Shown: positions 34,516-46,081 of the stretch, in pieces
Layout: every line of letters begins with the position of its first letter
How positions within the stretch are numbered: the stretch's first letter is position 1
Assembly (NCBI GenBank): GCA_037576215.1
Contig: JBANDB010000016.1
Coordinates: 248,001 to 312,000, forward strand
DNA length: 64,000 nt
Origin: Armillaria gallica
Lineage: Eukaryota; Basidiomycota; Agaricomycetes; Agaricales; Physalacriaceae
Direction of reading: 5' to 3'
Notes under the pieces: generated by a model
The model's input: only the letters and a program-made list of their open reading frames with translations
The model's database searches: none
What the model was told of the DNA's origin: nothing
Program-made: the position numbers and the translations under genes

Positions 34516-35934
34516 CTGTACTATTTCAACCTTACATTCATAGCTTGTGACATGTTATGCAACATCTTCAGCCGAGCAGATGTTCACAGATGGCTGTGAC
34601 AGGGTATGTTCATCTTCATATTGTATCATCTTCATTACTGTTTTGGCCTTGTGGTTTTCTTCTGTGACTGAACACCTAGGCTGTGAGTTCAATCCTTCAT
34701 GATTGCAGCTTTTTACCATCCAGTGATGATGGTGTGGATTGCTGGATTGTTTGGGTGGATGAAGACTTGACTCTTGCAGGTAACGCGGTGTGCTGCACCA
34801 CATCTGTGTGTGCACCAAATTTTGGTTTTCACCTTGACACAGCAACAAGGTGCTATTGCTACAACCACTTTCACTTGCTGCTCCCCCAGTCTCAGCATCT
34901 CTACTGCTCAAAGATGGAATTCCTGCAGAATCCACTTGGGCAGCCACCCATCCGCTACACATCCACCAAGCATTGTGCTATCCACCTGGCCATATGCTAT
35001 CCGCCATGAAACCACCCTGTTTCACAGGTATTTGACTAGCTTAGGCTCCAGGAGCTGACAGCTATCAACCTGAAGCATTCATGCCAGCAAATGGCAGAAG
35101 GTTTACCCTTGAGAAGCGGGCAAATGGGCTGATGGCGGATAGCCATATATAGCTATTCTCAAACCAAACCGGATGCAGAAGGTGTCGTAGAATCCGCTCG
35201 ATGGTTTTGAAGTAGTTCACTAGCAGATTTCAGCGTGTCAGCTCATGTCGGATATTGCCTTTAAAGGATATATTCAGGAATATTGGAGCAGGCAGGCGTG
35301 GGAGCTGGGAGCTGGCTCGGATCTGCTACTATATAAGTGCATACAATGTACTTAGAAAGTTAGTTAATCTCACTTGCTCATAGCACACTAAAGGAATAAA
35401 TTCTGCTACTCTCCTAAGCATATCTAGCCACCTCTGAGCCTAGCATTGTGAGCGGATTGCAAGGAATTCTCCTCTCTCTCGCTACCTTCACACAACCGCC
35501 CTCAGTTCAGCATCCTAAGCAGATGCTTGGACTACTTCTTTCTATCGTATCCACAGACAGAGCGGATTCTATCAGATCCCTTCAGAGCGGGTGGTAACCC
35601 TCCTTGCATATACAAAAGATCTTGCAGACACAGACACGACTTTCTCTTACCAGAGAGTTTGCTAGCCTTGCAGCGGAATCCATCTTTGAGCTGCCAGAGT
35701 GGAGTCGTCAAGGCTGCATCATAAAACCAAATTGCTGGTATGACGGAAACATCTGGGAACGCACATAGACACTCAGGACATGTGTATTTTGTTATTCCTT
35801 GCTCAAAAATGGCATTAATTTAGAAATTTCTTGCGACTCTTTACTGTAAGCTGTGACATGCTATGAGGTATGCATATCTTCGTTTCACAGGCCTCTGTGA
35901 CATGTTATGTGAACTTAAGGTCAAAATAGTACAG
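34516..35934. mobile_element. TA-flanked, Tc1/mariner-like non-autonomous insertion
   Basis: 1,419 bp flanked by TA (34,514-34,515 and 35,935-35,936). The ends are inverted: CTGTACTATTT at the left and AAATAGTACAG at the right, with further matches inwards (ACCTTA, TTCA). The paralogous segment at 60,560 has the empty site agagTAgtgaat. TA duplication suggests the Tc1/mariner superfamily. No transposase is recognisable. An LTR-like piece may be nested inside, at about 35,090-35,730: ctatataag near 35,330, then CT-rich sequence. Confidence 0.7.
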
Positions 35935-36125
35935 TAGTGAATATGCCCTTCGATAGAACCAAAATGTGGAGAGAAATATTTCCTATGCGGTGACCAAAGT
36001 CAGCCATGAAGGTATTGTTTACTTTCCAAGGAGTCCTAAACTATCCCCATTTGTCACTGAACGCTCTGGAGCTGAGGTCTATGACTCATAATTATTTGTG
36101 GATGATTGGTTCACTTGTAACAGTT

Positions 36126-36509
36126 TGTTACGATTTATTCATTTTCTTTACCTAAGCACCTCTTATCTTATCTTATCTTTGGCGCTTATCATATCTTATC
36201 TTTAGGATCCATGACTCCATGGAGTCTTCATATCGCAACACAGTCATACTCGGTCATCGTGTACTTTGTTTATCACTTTCTAACACGGTGTACTTATTAT
36301 TAGAACCCTCACTTTAGTATATAAGTAGTGTACTCAAAGCTGTATATTCCCTAGCTTTGAGCTAATGTTTATTCATACCAAAACACATTCCTTCTTGCTA
36401 AGCGCTATAATCCAAGTCAAGGACATCTTAACATCACGAGACTCAATGGTGACTGTATGAAATTGATACAGCCGTTGCTTACTCATTGTTGGGAAGTTCG
36501 GGTCTTACA
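36126..36509 (+). repeat. 5' LTR of chromovirus
   Basis: Nearly identical to 45,160-45,543; the few differences are mostly transitions. TATATAAG at 36,318-36,325 is the likely core promoter. Confidence 0.92.
36318..36365 (+). promoter_or_regulatory. TATA box and self-primer sequence in LTR
   Basis: TATATAAG at 36,318, then AGCTTTGAGCTAA at 36,353-36,365, 35 nt further on and so at or just after the predicted transcript start. The latter is the exact reverse complement of the 13 nt TTAGCTCAAAGCT just inside the LTR (36,511-36,523). Confidence 0.65.
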
Positions 36510-36510
36510 T

Positions 36511-36523
36511 TTAGCTCAAAGCT
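36511..36523 (+). promoter_or_regulatory. Primer-binding site, self-priming type
   Basis: TTAGCTCAAAGCT, starting one base after the 5' LTR end. It has no TGG and so does not look like a tRNA-primed site; it is complementary to LTR 36,353-36,365. Tf1 and sushi-type retrotransposons prime from the folded 5' end of their own mRNA in this way. Confidence 0.65.
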
Positions 36524-36553
36524 TTTCTTACCGCACTCTTACCAGAGCACCCC

Positions 36554-39099
36554 ATGGAGAATGACAATGCTCGAATTATCGCCATCTCATTAGGGATACC
36601 CAGCGCCACTCTTCTCTCCATTGCCCTTATCCTCGCAATCAGGTTTCGCTACAGACCACTATGATGGATAGAGGTACCCCACACTGCCCCCACAGTCACT
36701 ACCAATCCCACAGAATCCACCGATGGCATCCCACTCCAGCAGCAATCACCCGGAGTCATTGCACCCATACCATGCTGACTGATCCCAATCAACAACCTCC
36801 TTGGAGAGCAGGAAGAGGAGATCACTGTTCAGTTGGCTTCTCCCATCATCCCAGAGAGAAGGCCTCCTACCCCTCCCCGAAGGTGCACACCTATCATCAT
36901 CCTCTCCCCCACCAACTCTCCCAGTCCTACCCCAGATGTCTCATATGCCCCTCAATCTCTCTTGCCCAGCGAGTATGCCCGTTTCACAGCTCACACCAGA
37001 GGATTTGATGTGGGCCATGACATTCGACCCGTCACCCCTACCACCAGTCACAATCCTTGGAACAACAACAACTATGTTCCATCACCCCCAGCTGAGATCA
37101 ACGAGTTCTGGGACAATATTGACATCCCCTACAGTGCCTACTTCCCCTCCGATCATGGCTCACCCAGACACCGAACCCCACCCCCATCAGGTTACAGACA
37201 TGCTGCATCATGGGACTAGTCCATACCAGCTGCACCCAAGCTTATATGAGAAGTTAAGGAACCCATCGCCAGCTCCTCAACCGCACATCTCTACCTGCTC
37301 AGGCATGCCTACTGGCAGAATGTCATGGAGCAGCATCTACCACGACGTTCCCCGCACTGTCCCCCACAAGCTACCGCATGGGAGCGACTCACCAGACGAT
37401 TCACAGAGCGACCACAGCCCCCACCAGAGGGACTCGCGCCCCCTGAGCTGCAACATGGACGTTTCCCCAGTGAGACAAGCACCTCGGATACCACGTATGA
37501 GCCCCCTCCCCCACGTCCTCCAACACCCTTCCCCATAACATTCTCCATCAATGGAATCTGTGAGGAGAGTCCTGAGTTGTCCCGCTAGTCAATGGGCCAT
37601 AACTCCCCCCCTTAATCCCTATAGCCATATTCGCAGCACCCTTTTAATCTATGAACAGACCAGATTCAATGATATGCCGATTGCACCCCTGAGAGTACTA
37701 ACCCAGGCAGAGTACCAAGATATATATAGTTACTTTGCTTACAAATTACCTTTCATGCCAACTTGGGGAGTAACCCAAGCTGGCAACAACTATTTTATGA
37801 AGAAACAGCAAGGACTCCTGGCAGCTGACAAAATCCTTCAGTATGAGGCAGAGTGAAACGCTCGCCTCCTGTTCAATGAACTACACCCAGACACCTTAAT
37901 GCAGACACTCACTCCGTATGAAAGGATCACAGCAGAACAAGAAATTCAGGAACCAATGCCAGATGAACCACCAGTGGCCCCTCCCCAAGCTCCAGTCAGC
38001 CCCTTCTCCTACATCAGGAGACAGGAACCACCAGGAATGTATCCATGTGGCTACATACCATTTGCCAGGGCAGATCCAGCAGGAGGTGGTGGCGGACAAC
38101 CTGCTCAACCACCGCAACCTCCAGCTCCCCCAGTTCAATGGGCACTCCCGCACCATCCCAATCCACCAAAGGCACCCACTCCTCCAATTCCCTGGGTTCT
38201 CACTGATGGGAATGTCACCCCGTACGACGACTTCAAACCAAAAATCTTGGAAGAAGTCGACGACTTCAAAGGGGATTCTAACGACATTTCCCGCTTCTTC
38301 CTGAAGTGCAAACTGCACTTTGAACTATTCAACCGATATTTCCGGTACCCCCCCCCATAAAGTAATCTTCTGTGTCTCACGACTCGCTGATGACACCAAG
38401 AGGTGGTGGGAACTGTGTGCTAGGCTCATAGGAAGGACCACCGATGGGGAACAGATGTATCCCTCCTACGAGGACTTCAAAACAGAGCTCAAGAAGAGGT
38501 TCTGGAAGGATACTGATGAGTAGATCAAGCGCACTCAGTGGGAGAAGCTCAGACAGGTCAACTTCAAAGAAGGTGACAAGTTCTTCTAGGAGTTCGAGGA
38601 ACTCACCCATTATGCCAGAGTATGCGACAATGAGCAAGTCATGCTCGCCCAAATCAAGAAAGCCGCCCACGAAACGAGTAAAAACACCATATACTCAGCC
38701 AATGGAGAGGTACCAACCACCTATGAAGGGTGGAAGGCTCGCTTACTCCATATGGACTACAATTGGTGCCTCAAACAAACGGAAGGCATGACGGTCAAGC
38801 GACCTGACTCCAAGGCACAGGAGACTATGCCCCAGAAGGGTAGTCAAGCATCGACAAGCACGCCAGACAAGAAGACAGCCTCAGGAATGACATTTGGGGG
38901 ACACGGCATGCCAATGGACATCAGTGCAACAATGGCAACAGCAAAGTGCTTCCAATGCGGAAAGACTGGGCACTTCAAGTGCGACTGCCCCGACCAGCCA
39001 AAAAACAGAGAAGAGGCACTGCCTCAGTTCAATACTTATTGGGACCACCATCCAATGGTTGAGCCAATCGAGGAAGTAAAAGAGGACACCGAGAAGTAA
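36554..39099 (+). pseudogene. Chromovirus gag with zinc knuckle
   Basis: ATG at 36,554, then MENDNARIIAISLGIPS and a hydrophobic segment of ~22 residues before a TGA at 36,662. A Pro/Ser-rich stretch to about 37,590 follows in the same frame with further stops. The capsid region (FKGDSNDISRFFLKCKLHFE) begins near 38,260 after a frame change. A C8 run at about 38,348-38,355 shifts the frame again before RLADDTKRWWELCARLIG. The zinc knuckle CFQCGKTGHFKCDC (C-x2-C-x4-H-x4-C) lies at about 38,950-38,990. Stops at 38,521 and 38,587 read TAG where CAG or GAG is expected. The TM-like start is unusual for gag. Confidence 0.8.
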
Positions 39100-39755
39100 A
39101 TGATTCAACTTACTTGGCAAAGGACTTAGTTTCAGCTGGTATGCATGTCACGCCCGATAAATGTACTTATATATCTGTAGTATCCACCATGCATTCAAAT
39201 ATACCCACAACTTCGCAATCAGACCAGAAACTAAGCAAGAATCAACCACCAGTACAGGATGCTGTGATAGTTGTTAAACTACCAGCTAAACATTTGGCAA
39301 GTAACCTATTACAGGCAAAAGCAGCGAATGATGAGTCACCTACCATAGTGACACCCATCTTAACGGTGTTGCACCAGTTGAGGCACTTCCCATTGGGAAC
39401 TGCCGCAGTGATGAATGCATGACCGGATGGGGCAGGGGAACAAGCAGCTCCTTTGGAGTGTCTTGCCCCCCCTGACCAAGTGGCTCTATGGAGTCCCTGC
39501 CTCGCAGGGAGTTACGAGGGAATAGCTCTGGCGAAACCTCCTCTGGTAAAAGAGATTACCATATGGTTGCCAAAGTCTAAATCCCTTGAATGACAAGGGG
39601 CTTTAGAACCAACCCAGGATGACCAGAAAACCAAGTACTTAACCGACCCCATGCAAGAGACCCCTAACACCAGGAACAAGGGGGCCTGAACAGGGCAAGC
39701 AATGCCTAAGGTACGTATGTATGAAGTACCTGACTAAGACGATGACACCAGCTTC
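39100..39755 (+). other. Gag-protease linker region
   Basis: A 102-codon ORF at 39,114-39,422 (MAKDLVSAGMHVTPDKC...) without a recognised domain, then a stop-rich stretch. It sits between the zinc knuckle and protease ORFs and may be a decayed linker. Confidence 0.35.
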
Positions 39756-40299
39756 ATGATGAACATGAAGGCTAACTTAACACCCATTATAGAAATCGCG
39801 GTGACCTTGCCAATGGTAGTCAAGCCCTCATGGGTCGACACGAAGGCTGAGAAGGTCCCGCATGAATGGCTTAAACCATTTGGAGCTGAATGGACTCTGC
39901 GCGGAATCAGGGAGGCGAAGACAGAGTCAGAAGTGAAGGCAATCCTAAAGAATTGGATTCACAAGGCACGCATGGAGGAGGTTGTCGATGAAATGCTTGA
40001 AGGCATGCAGAGGGCAGAACGAACCAATGCACTTTGGTGGCTCGAAGAACTGTGACAACCAAAGCGGTACATCAGCGCACTAAGCAGCAAGGGGAAGGAC
40101 CTAGTCATCAACATCAAAATTGAGCCACTAGGAAACCAAACCCAGATCTTAACTACCACTTTAGTAGACAGCGGGTGCACCAGTAGTGCCATCAATCAAT
40201 CATTCATCAAGGAACACAACATCCCGACTCATGCCACTGCCGCACCAATCCCAGTCTATAATGCAGATGGATCCCGAAACCAAGGAGGATCAATCATGC
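39756..40299 (+). pseudogene. Chromovirus protease, 5' part
   Basis: A helical linker (KARMEEVVDEMLEGMQRAER) is followed by the retropepsin active site TTLVDSGCTSSAINQSF near 40,165. A TGA at 40,053 breaks the frame. The ORF reaches NADGSRNQGGSI at 40,296 and is then cut by the solo LTR. The missing half resumes at 41,690. Confidence 0.8.
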
Positions 40300-41689
40300 T
40301 GATGAGCCTCCAGGCTCTGTACGCTCATAAATTCATGGATCTATGATAATCTAGTGACATTCTGCCTCTTCCGAACTTCCATATCAAAGCACGGCCATGA
40401 TTGTCAGGCACTTTGATCCTGAATCCTATTACGCAACTCTAATGACAAGTTAGCGAACTTAATAATTCGCTACAGTCAGCAGCAGTCAAAGCCTTACCAA
40501 GGCTGTTTACTTTGCGCAGTTCATGGCTTAGTAAATGCACAGAAAGTTCGCATTGCAGCAGCATTGCACAGTAACTGAAGCTACATGCACAGTTATGCAC
40601 AGCCATGCACAGTTGCGTAGTTCTTAAAGTTGCACAGCTGCTAACAGATCTCAACTCAGCATTAGTAAAGAAAGGACAAGAATACTCTATTGCACAGTAA
40701 ATAGTTTGCTTGTGTTGCGAATTAACAGGGCAAGGACAAATGTAGCTTACATACAAGTAATTCTCAAAGTAGTATAAAAGTAGCTAACTAAAATTATGAG
40801 AGTAGGAGAAGGAGACGAAACCCCAGGGAGTTACTTGCCCACAAGTACACTACCTTACACATCTCCCAGATCCGATACACACACCCGAAGTTATTGCTTC
40901 TCTACTGTTCATTAGAGAAATAACAATTAGCAAACTTTCCCTTTGCTAATAAAAGTTAGCTATAACTTTGCGTGCTTACCTCTTCTCCAAAAACTTTGCT
41001 AGGAAACCTTTACTGGTCACCCTTGCGAAGCATTCTCGACGTTTTAAGTTCGCTTGCATACCTGTGCGCTTTAAAGAGCAATCCGAAGCTAGGATTGAAG
41101 CCCTTTAGCCACTAACAACCCAGTACTACCATTTCCGAACTTAGGAAACAACACCACTTAACTCTTATAGAGTTAGACACCTTGGGGCTTTAGCTGCCTT
41201 TCTCATAGAAGAGAAAGTTGGCTACCATTGCCCTTTTAATTCAACTCAAGATCAGTACTGACTTGTTTGATATTAGGATCATTTAGAGCTATATCTTGCT
41301 TGCGCATACTTTATCTTGGACAAAAACCTTGCTCACATCTAGAGCACTAGTTTTGTTAACTCACATAGAATTCACCAACCGAATCCGCAGCTAGGGTTTT
41401 GACACTACATAGTTCGTGCCGCATCTAGGTCACCCCTGCTCAGCATACATCCACGTTTACGCATCTTTTCCTTCCAGGAAAGTTTGCGTACATACCTTGA
41501 GCCTCTGGACAGCCTTCAGAGAATCATAACAAAGTGTAGCAATACTTTGCTACACCACCAGGAAGCTACAGTCATCGCACGGAGGTGCAAGACTAGACTT
41601 GCTAGAACCTGCCTTCAGATTCTGTGCTTGGTTACACTCGCCGTTACAGGTCTTGTGTTTTCTGCCTGCAGGAGTCTATAGGTTCATCA
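40300..41689 (+). mobile_element. Solo LTR inside protease
   Basis: 1,390 bp starting TGATGAGCCTCCAGGCTCTG and ending GGTTCATCA. The protease reading resumes directly after it (GGSI ... TQYAEI). Flanks are atgc on the left and acgc on the right, a likely 4-bp target duplication with one CpG transition. Its first ~22 bp match the U3 start of the giant element at 14,939-31,932, but the rest is different, so it belongs to a related family. Several cacagt-containing short repeats lie at about 40,540-40,640. Confidence 0.75.
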
Positions 41690-42250
41690 ACGCAATATGC
41701 TGAGATCTGCTTTACAATCAGAGATCATGCGGAACAAATAGATCTAGCCATTATGGAACTCGGTGACAAGCAGATCTTCCTCAGCCACGATTGGTTATCC
41801 AGAAACAATCCGATCATCAATTGGAAGACAGGAGGATTAACGTTTGCACAATGCCAATGTCGTAAAACTCCATTTGTACTACCCGACACAGATCCCGGCA
41901 ACAAATGGGACGAGGAGCTGGAGGAAGGAGAGACCATTCTTGCAGTAGACTTCACGCAGGCCATTCTCATACGCGCTCGTCATGCCAATGACCTTGCCAC
42001 TAAAGCCAATGCAGACAAGAAGAGCAAGACATTCAAGGAGATGGTCCCGGACTGGTGCAGAGACTTCATTGATCTATTCGACAAAGATAATTTCGATGAA
42101 CTTCCTGAACCAAAGATGTGGGACCATGCAATTGAGCTTACTCCCAATGCAAACACCAATCTAGACTGCAAGGTCTATCCCCTCAATTGTAATGAGCAAG
42201 CAGAACTCAACAAGTTTCTAGACGAGAACCTCTCAAGCAGACAAATATGA
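41690..42250 (+). pseudogene. Chromovirus protease 3' part and RT N-terminus
   Basis: Begins TQYAEICFTIRDHAE and includes IFLSHDWLSRNNPIINWKTG, the C-terminal retropepsin block. It then gives the RT entry region (DFIDLFDKDNFDELPEPKMW, HAIELTPN). The frame is open to a TGA at 42,248. Confidence 0.85.
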
Positions 42251-43450
42251 CCCTCCAAGTCGCCCATGGCTTCACCCTTCTTCTTCATCAAAAAGAAAGA
42301 TGGCAAGCTACGACCAGTACAGGACTATCACAAGCTTAACAAGATGACAATCAAGAACCGATATCCACTTCCTCTCATCTCGGAGCTCATGGACAAACTA
42401 CAGGGCACCAAGTACTTTTCCAAACTCGACATTCAATGGGGATACAACAATGTACACATCAAGACTGGCGATGAGTGGAAAGCAGCATTCAGAACTAATC
42501 GGGGGTTGTTCGAACCCATGGTTATATTCTTTGGGCTCACCAACTCCCCCGCCACCTTCCAATGGATGATGAACGACATTTTCAAAGATCTCATTGCATC
42601 AGGCACCATCACAGTCTACCTTGATGATATCCTAATCATGTCCAAGACCAAGGAAGAACATTGCCGCATTACACATGAGGTTCTGAAAGTCCTACGGAAG
42701 AACAAGCTATTCCTTAAAGTGGAGAAATGCAAGTTCAAGACCTTGGAAACAGAATACCTTGGAGTCATCATCAGCGAAGGGAGCATCTGCATGGACCCAG
42801 TCAAGATCACAGGAATAATAGAATGGCCCATGCCAGCCAAGAAACAGCAGTTACAGTCATTTCTAGGCTTCACAAATTTCTACAGGCGCTTCATCAGAGG
42901 ATACAGCAAAGTCGTTAAACCCATGACACAGTTAACAGGAAATGATCCATGGAAATGGGGGACAGCGCAACAGAACACGTTCAAAGAGTTGAAGAGACTG
43001 CTGGCAGAAGAAGTGGTACTAGCAATACCTACAGAAGAGAGCAAGTTCCAAGTCGAGGTGGATGCCAGTGAAGGAGCAATAGGTGCTGTATTGTTGCAGG
43101 AACAGGACAGAAAATGGTGCCCAGTCACCTTCCTATCCAAATCCCTCACAGTTACAGAATGAAATTACGAAATTTACAACAAGAAACTACTCGCGATCAT
43201 GCTAGCCCTCGACGAATGGAGGCACTACCTAATGGGAGCAGCTCAGGACTTCGAAATCTGGACAGATCATCAGAATCCCCAGTATTTCCAAAAGCCCCAA
43301 AAGCTCAACTGACGACAAGCGCAATGGGTAACAGAACTAGCTGAGTATCACTTCTCTCTTCACCACAAGCTAGGAGTAGCAAACAAGAAAGCCGACCTAC
43401 TTAGTCGAAGAGCGGATCACGAGCAAGGAAAGGAGGACAATGATGAAGTT
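42251..43450 (+). pseudogene. Chromovirus reverse transcriptase and RNase H
   Basis: RT motifs in order: FFFIKKKDGKLRPVQDYHKL, YFSKLDIQWGYNNVHI, PMVIFFGLTNSPATFQWMMN and the catalytic YLDD in ITVYLDDILIMSK near 42,620. RNase H follows: FQVEVDASEGAIGAVLLQEQ, DEWRHYLMGA, IWTDHQNPQYF. Stops at 43,160 and 43,310 interrupt RNase H. The fold copies element RNA into DNA inside virus-like particles. Confidence 0.92.
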
Positions 43451-45124
43451 ATCGTCCTCAAACCCGAACACTTCTGGGCAATGGTCATGCTGACAATAGA
43501 AGAAGTTCATACCAAAATCAAACAAGCCATGCTTGACCACCACTGATGGGACAAGAACATCTCTGCATCTCTCAACCATGACCAAGGAATGAAACTAGAT
43601 GACGGTTTAATCTATTATGATAACCATATCTATGTTCCCCAAGATCATGTGTTATGAGGGGAAATTATCACAGCATCTCACAACCATATCACGGCGGGAC
43701 ACCCTGGCATTGAAAAGACCAAAGAACTCATCTTACAAGAATATTGGTGGCCTAAGATGAAGAAAGACATAGAGGCCTATGTCTGCGCTTGCGAGACGTG
43801 CCAACGAACCAAGTCGAGCACTCAAGCAAAAGTGGCACCACTTCATCCCAATGCTATTCCCTCCCAACCTTGGACCCATATCTCCATCAACATGGTCACT
43901 GGTCTACCAATGTGCAAGGGGTACAATGCAATCTTAATGATCATCGACCACTTCTCAAAGGAGATCATACCAATTGCATGCACCACAGAGATGTCATAGG
44001 AAGGGTGGGCCAAGATCCTATGAGACGAAGTATACGCCAAACATGGGATGCCACAAGTCGTCATCAGCGACCGAGGCACCATGTTTGTTTCCAAGTTCAT
44101 GAAAGACCTCTATGACTTGTTACAAATCAAGGCAAACACATCCACCGTCCACCATCCCCAGACAGATGGTCAGACAGAGAGAGTCAATCAGGAGGTTGAA
44201 AAACACCTTCAAATCTTTGTCAACCATCTCCAAGACAACTGGGTGGAATGGTTATCCCTAGCTGCCTTCGCTCATAACAACCGTACACACTCCACCACTG
44301 GTAAAAGCCCCTTCGAGGTCAACTATGGCTATAACGCCAATGTCCTCCCAGGAGCCAAACCCCAGACACCTTTCTGCACCCCTGCCTCGACCACTTTTGT
44401 CTTGCAGATGCAAAAGATACATGCTGAAGCCAAACAAGCTCTGGAAAAAGCTGCTGACCAGATGAAAGCCCAATACAACAAAAAGAAGCGACCTGCAGTC
44501 GAGTATCAAGTAGGAGACAAGGTATGGCTCGACACAACCAACCTTAACCTCCCACGGCCAAAGAAGACACTCGCAGACAAACGAACGGGCCCATTCCCCA
44601 TCGTCGCAAAGAAAGGAGCATCAGCGTACACCCTGAAACTCCCAATGAATTGGCGTATTTATCCAACATTCAACAAGTCGTTCCTTATACCATACATGCC
44701 ACCAGCATTCCCTAACCAAGAACAACCACCTCCACCCCCACCAGATCTTATTGACAGTGTAGAACACTACGAAGTTGAGAAAGTCCTCGACAGTAGAGAA
44801 TGCAAGGTCAGAGGAAAAACTGGAGAACCATGGCACTGGGTCACAGATTACTTCATCAAATGGAAAGGCTATGGACCAGAATCAAACAGTTGGGTATGGG
44901 AAAACAACATGGACACTGAGGAACTCATCGACGAATACCTCGCCGAACATGTAAATATGGTCAACCACAAAGGAGACAACTGGCAATGGCAATCCTACAT
45001 GGACTGGTTCACAGGAAAGAAAGTATGGTATATCCAGGAGGAAGCAAACTGGGACTGGCTAGGGGGGCACGATGACCCTTCAATGGACACAAAATTGCCT
45101 TGGGAACCAGTGGAGATACCATAA
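43451..45124 (+). pseudogene. Chromovirus integrase with chromodomain
   Basis: H2C2 zinc-binding part: HNHITAGHPGIEKTKEL ... CACETCQRTKS. In the catalytic core the first acidic position reads ISINMVTGLP, with Asn where Asp is expected. The second, VVISDRGTMFVSKF, and the Glu in QTDGQTERVNQEV are present. Stops near 43,545, 43,656, 43,997 and 44,021 break the 5' half; the 3' half is open for 358 codons. A chromodomain closes the ORF (YEVEKVLDSRE ... YFIKWKGYGPESNSWVWEN), which in this group guides insertion to heterochromatin. Confidence 0.92.
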
Positions 45125-45150
45125 CAGCAGTCAGGACGCCTGCCTTAATA

Positions 45151-45159
45151 AGGGGGTAA
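45151..45159 (+). promoter_or_regulatory. Polypurine tract of chromovirus
   Basis: AGGGGGTAA immediately before the 3' LTR start (TGTTACG). Confidence 0.75.
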
Positions 45160-45543
45160 TGTTACGATTTATTCATTTTCTTTACCTAAGCACCTCTTAT
45201 CTTATCTTATCTTCAGTGCTTATCATATCTTATCTTTAGGATCCATGACTCCATGGAGTCTTCACATCACAACACAGTCATACTTGGTCATCATGTACTT
45301 TGTTTGTCACTTTCTAACACGGTGTACTTATTATTAGGACCCTCACTTTAGTATATAAGTAGTGTACTCAAAGCTGTATATTCCCTAGCTTTGAGCTAAC
45401 ATTTATTCATACCAAAACACATTCCTTCTCGCTAAGCGCTATAATCCAAGTCAAGGACATCTTAACATCATGAGACTCAACGGTGACTGTACAAAATCGA
45501 TACAGCCATTGCTTACTCATTGTTGGGAAGTTTGGGTCTTACA
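45160..45543 (+). repeat. 3' LTR of chromovirus
   Basis: 384 bp, pairs with 36,126-36,509 and ends TCTTACA before the CAGTT target duplication. Confidence 0.92.
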
Positions 45544-45588
45544 CAGTTACAGATACAAGTTTCGTGAGTAAGTGATAGAGATGGTTGG

Positions 45589-46081
45589 TTGTTACTATGT
45601 ATCACATGCTGTCCTTTCTGTAAGTCCAAGTGGGGATACCTAGATACAGAATCCACTGATTCTTCTTTCGATGCTGTTTCTTTCATGTCTCGCATCTCGG
45701 CAAGGATGCAGTGGATCTCAATGAGTGCCAACATGCTGTTACCCATTAAACAGGTCTACAGCATGCAAAGGGGTCAGATCATCACCTGCACAAAGTGAAA
45801 AGTACACATACAAAGAAGTCCATCTTCAAGTCATCAACATGTTTATTGTAACCTTGGATGCCATCTTGGAACTTGTTGACATTAAGAAAGCCCCGCCATG
45901 TATGGGCTGTGCGTCTTTCAGATCGTGGGCTATGCCAGTGAAGTAACCATCAGCTGTGGAGTGAATACATCATGCAAGAACGTGACTGACCCTGCCATCT
46001 CTGTGCCCAGTGTCATGGAAATAGGCTGCTTCTCGCTCCCCATGCATACGGACATGGGTTTGGCTAACTGAGAACTGTATC
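45589..46081 (-). pseudogene. Helical-bundle family copy, 3' part (exons 2-4 remains)
   Basis: On the minus strand, exon 4 is readable as MLALIEIHCILAEMRDMKET, matching the copy at 60,836-61,507 (MMALIEIHHILAKIRNMKET). Exon 3 is recognisable between about 45,800 and 45,940, and exon 2 remains run to 46,081. Exon 1 and the start of exon 2 continue at 48,803 after a 2.7-kb insertion. Confidence 0.65.

Larger units (their letters stand above)
36126..45543 (+). mobile_element. Ty3/gypsy chromovirus (Tf1/sushi-like)
   Basis: 9,418-bp element with 384-bp LTRs (36,126-36,509 and 45,160-45,543), borders TGTTACG..TCTTACA, and a perfect 5-bp target duplication CAGTT (36,121-36,125 and 45,544-45,548). 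Domain order is gag, zinc knuckle, protease, RT, RNase H, integrase, chromodomain. A solo LTR (40,300-41,689) interrupts the protease. Without it the element would be about 8 kb. Frameshifts and stops break gag and pol, so this copy is inactive. Confidence 0.92.

Noticed and set aside
36661..37591. Overlapping Pro/Ser-rich ORFs in three frames
   Set aside because: Only the frame continuing from 36,554 is taken as the gag lineage; the others are low-complexity shadows.
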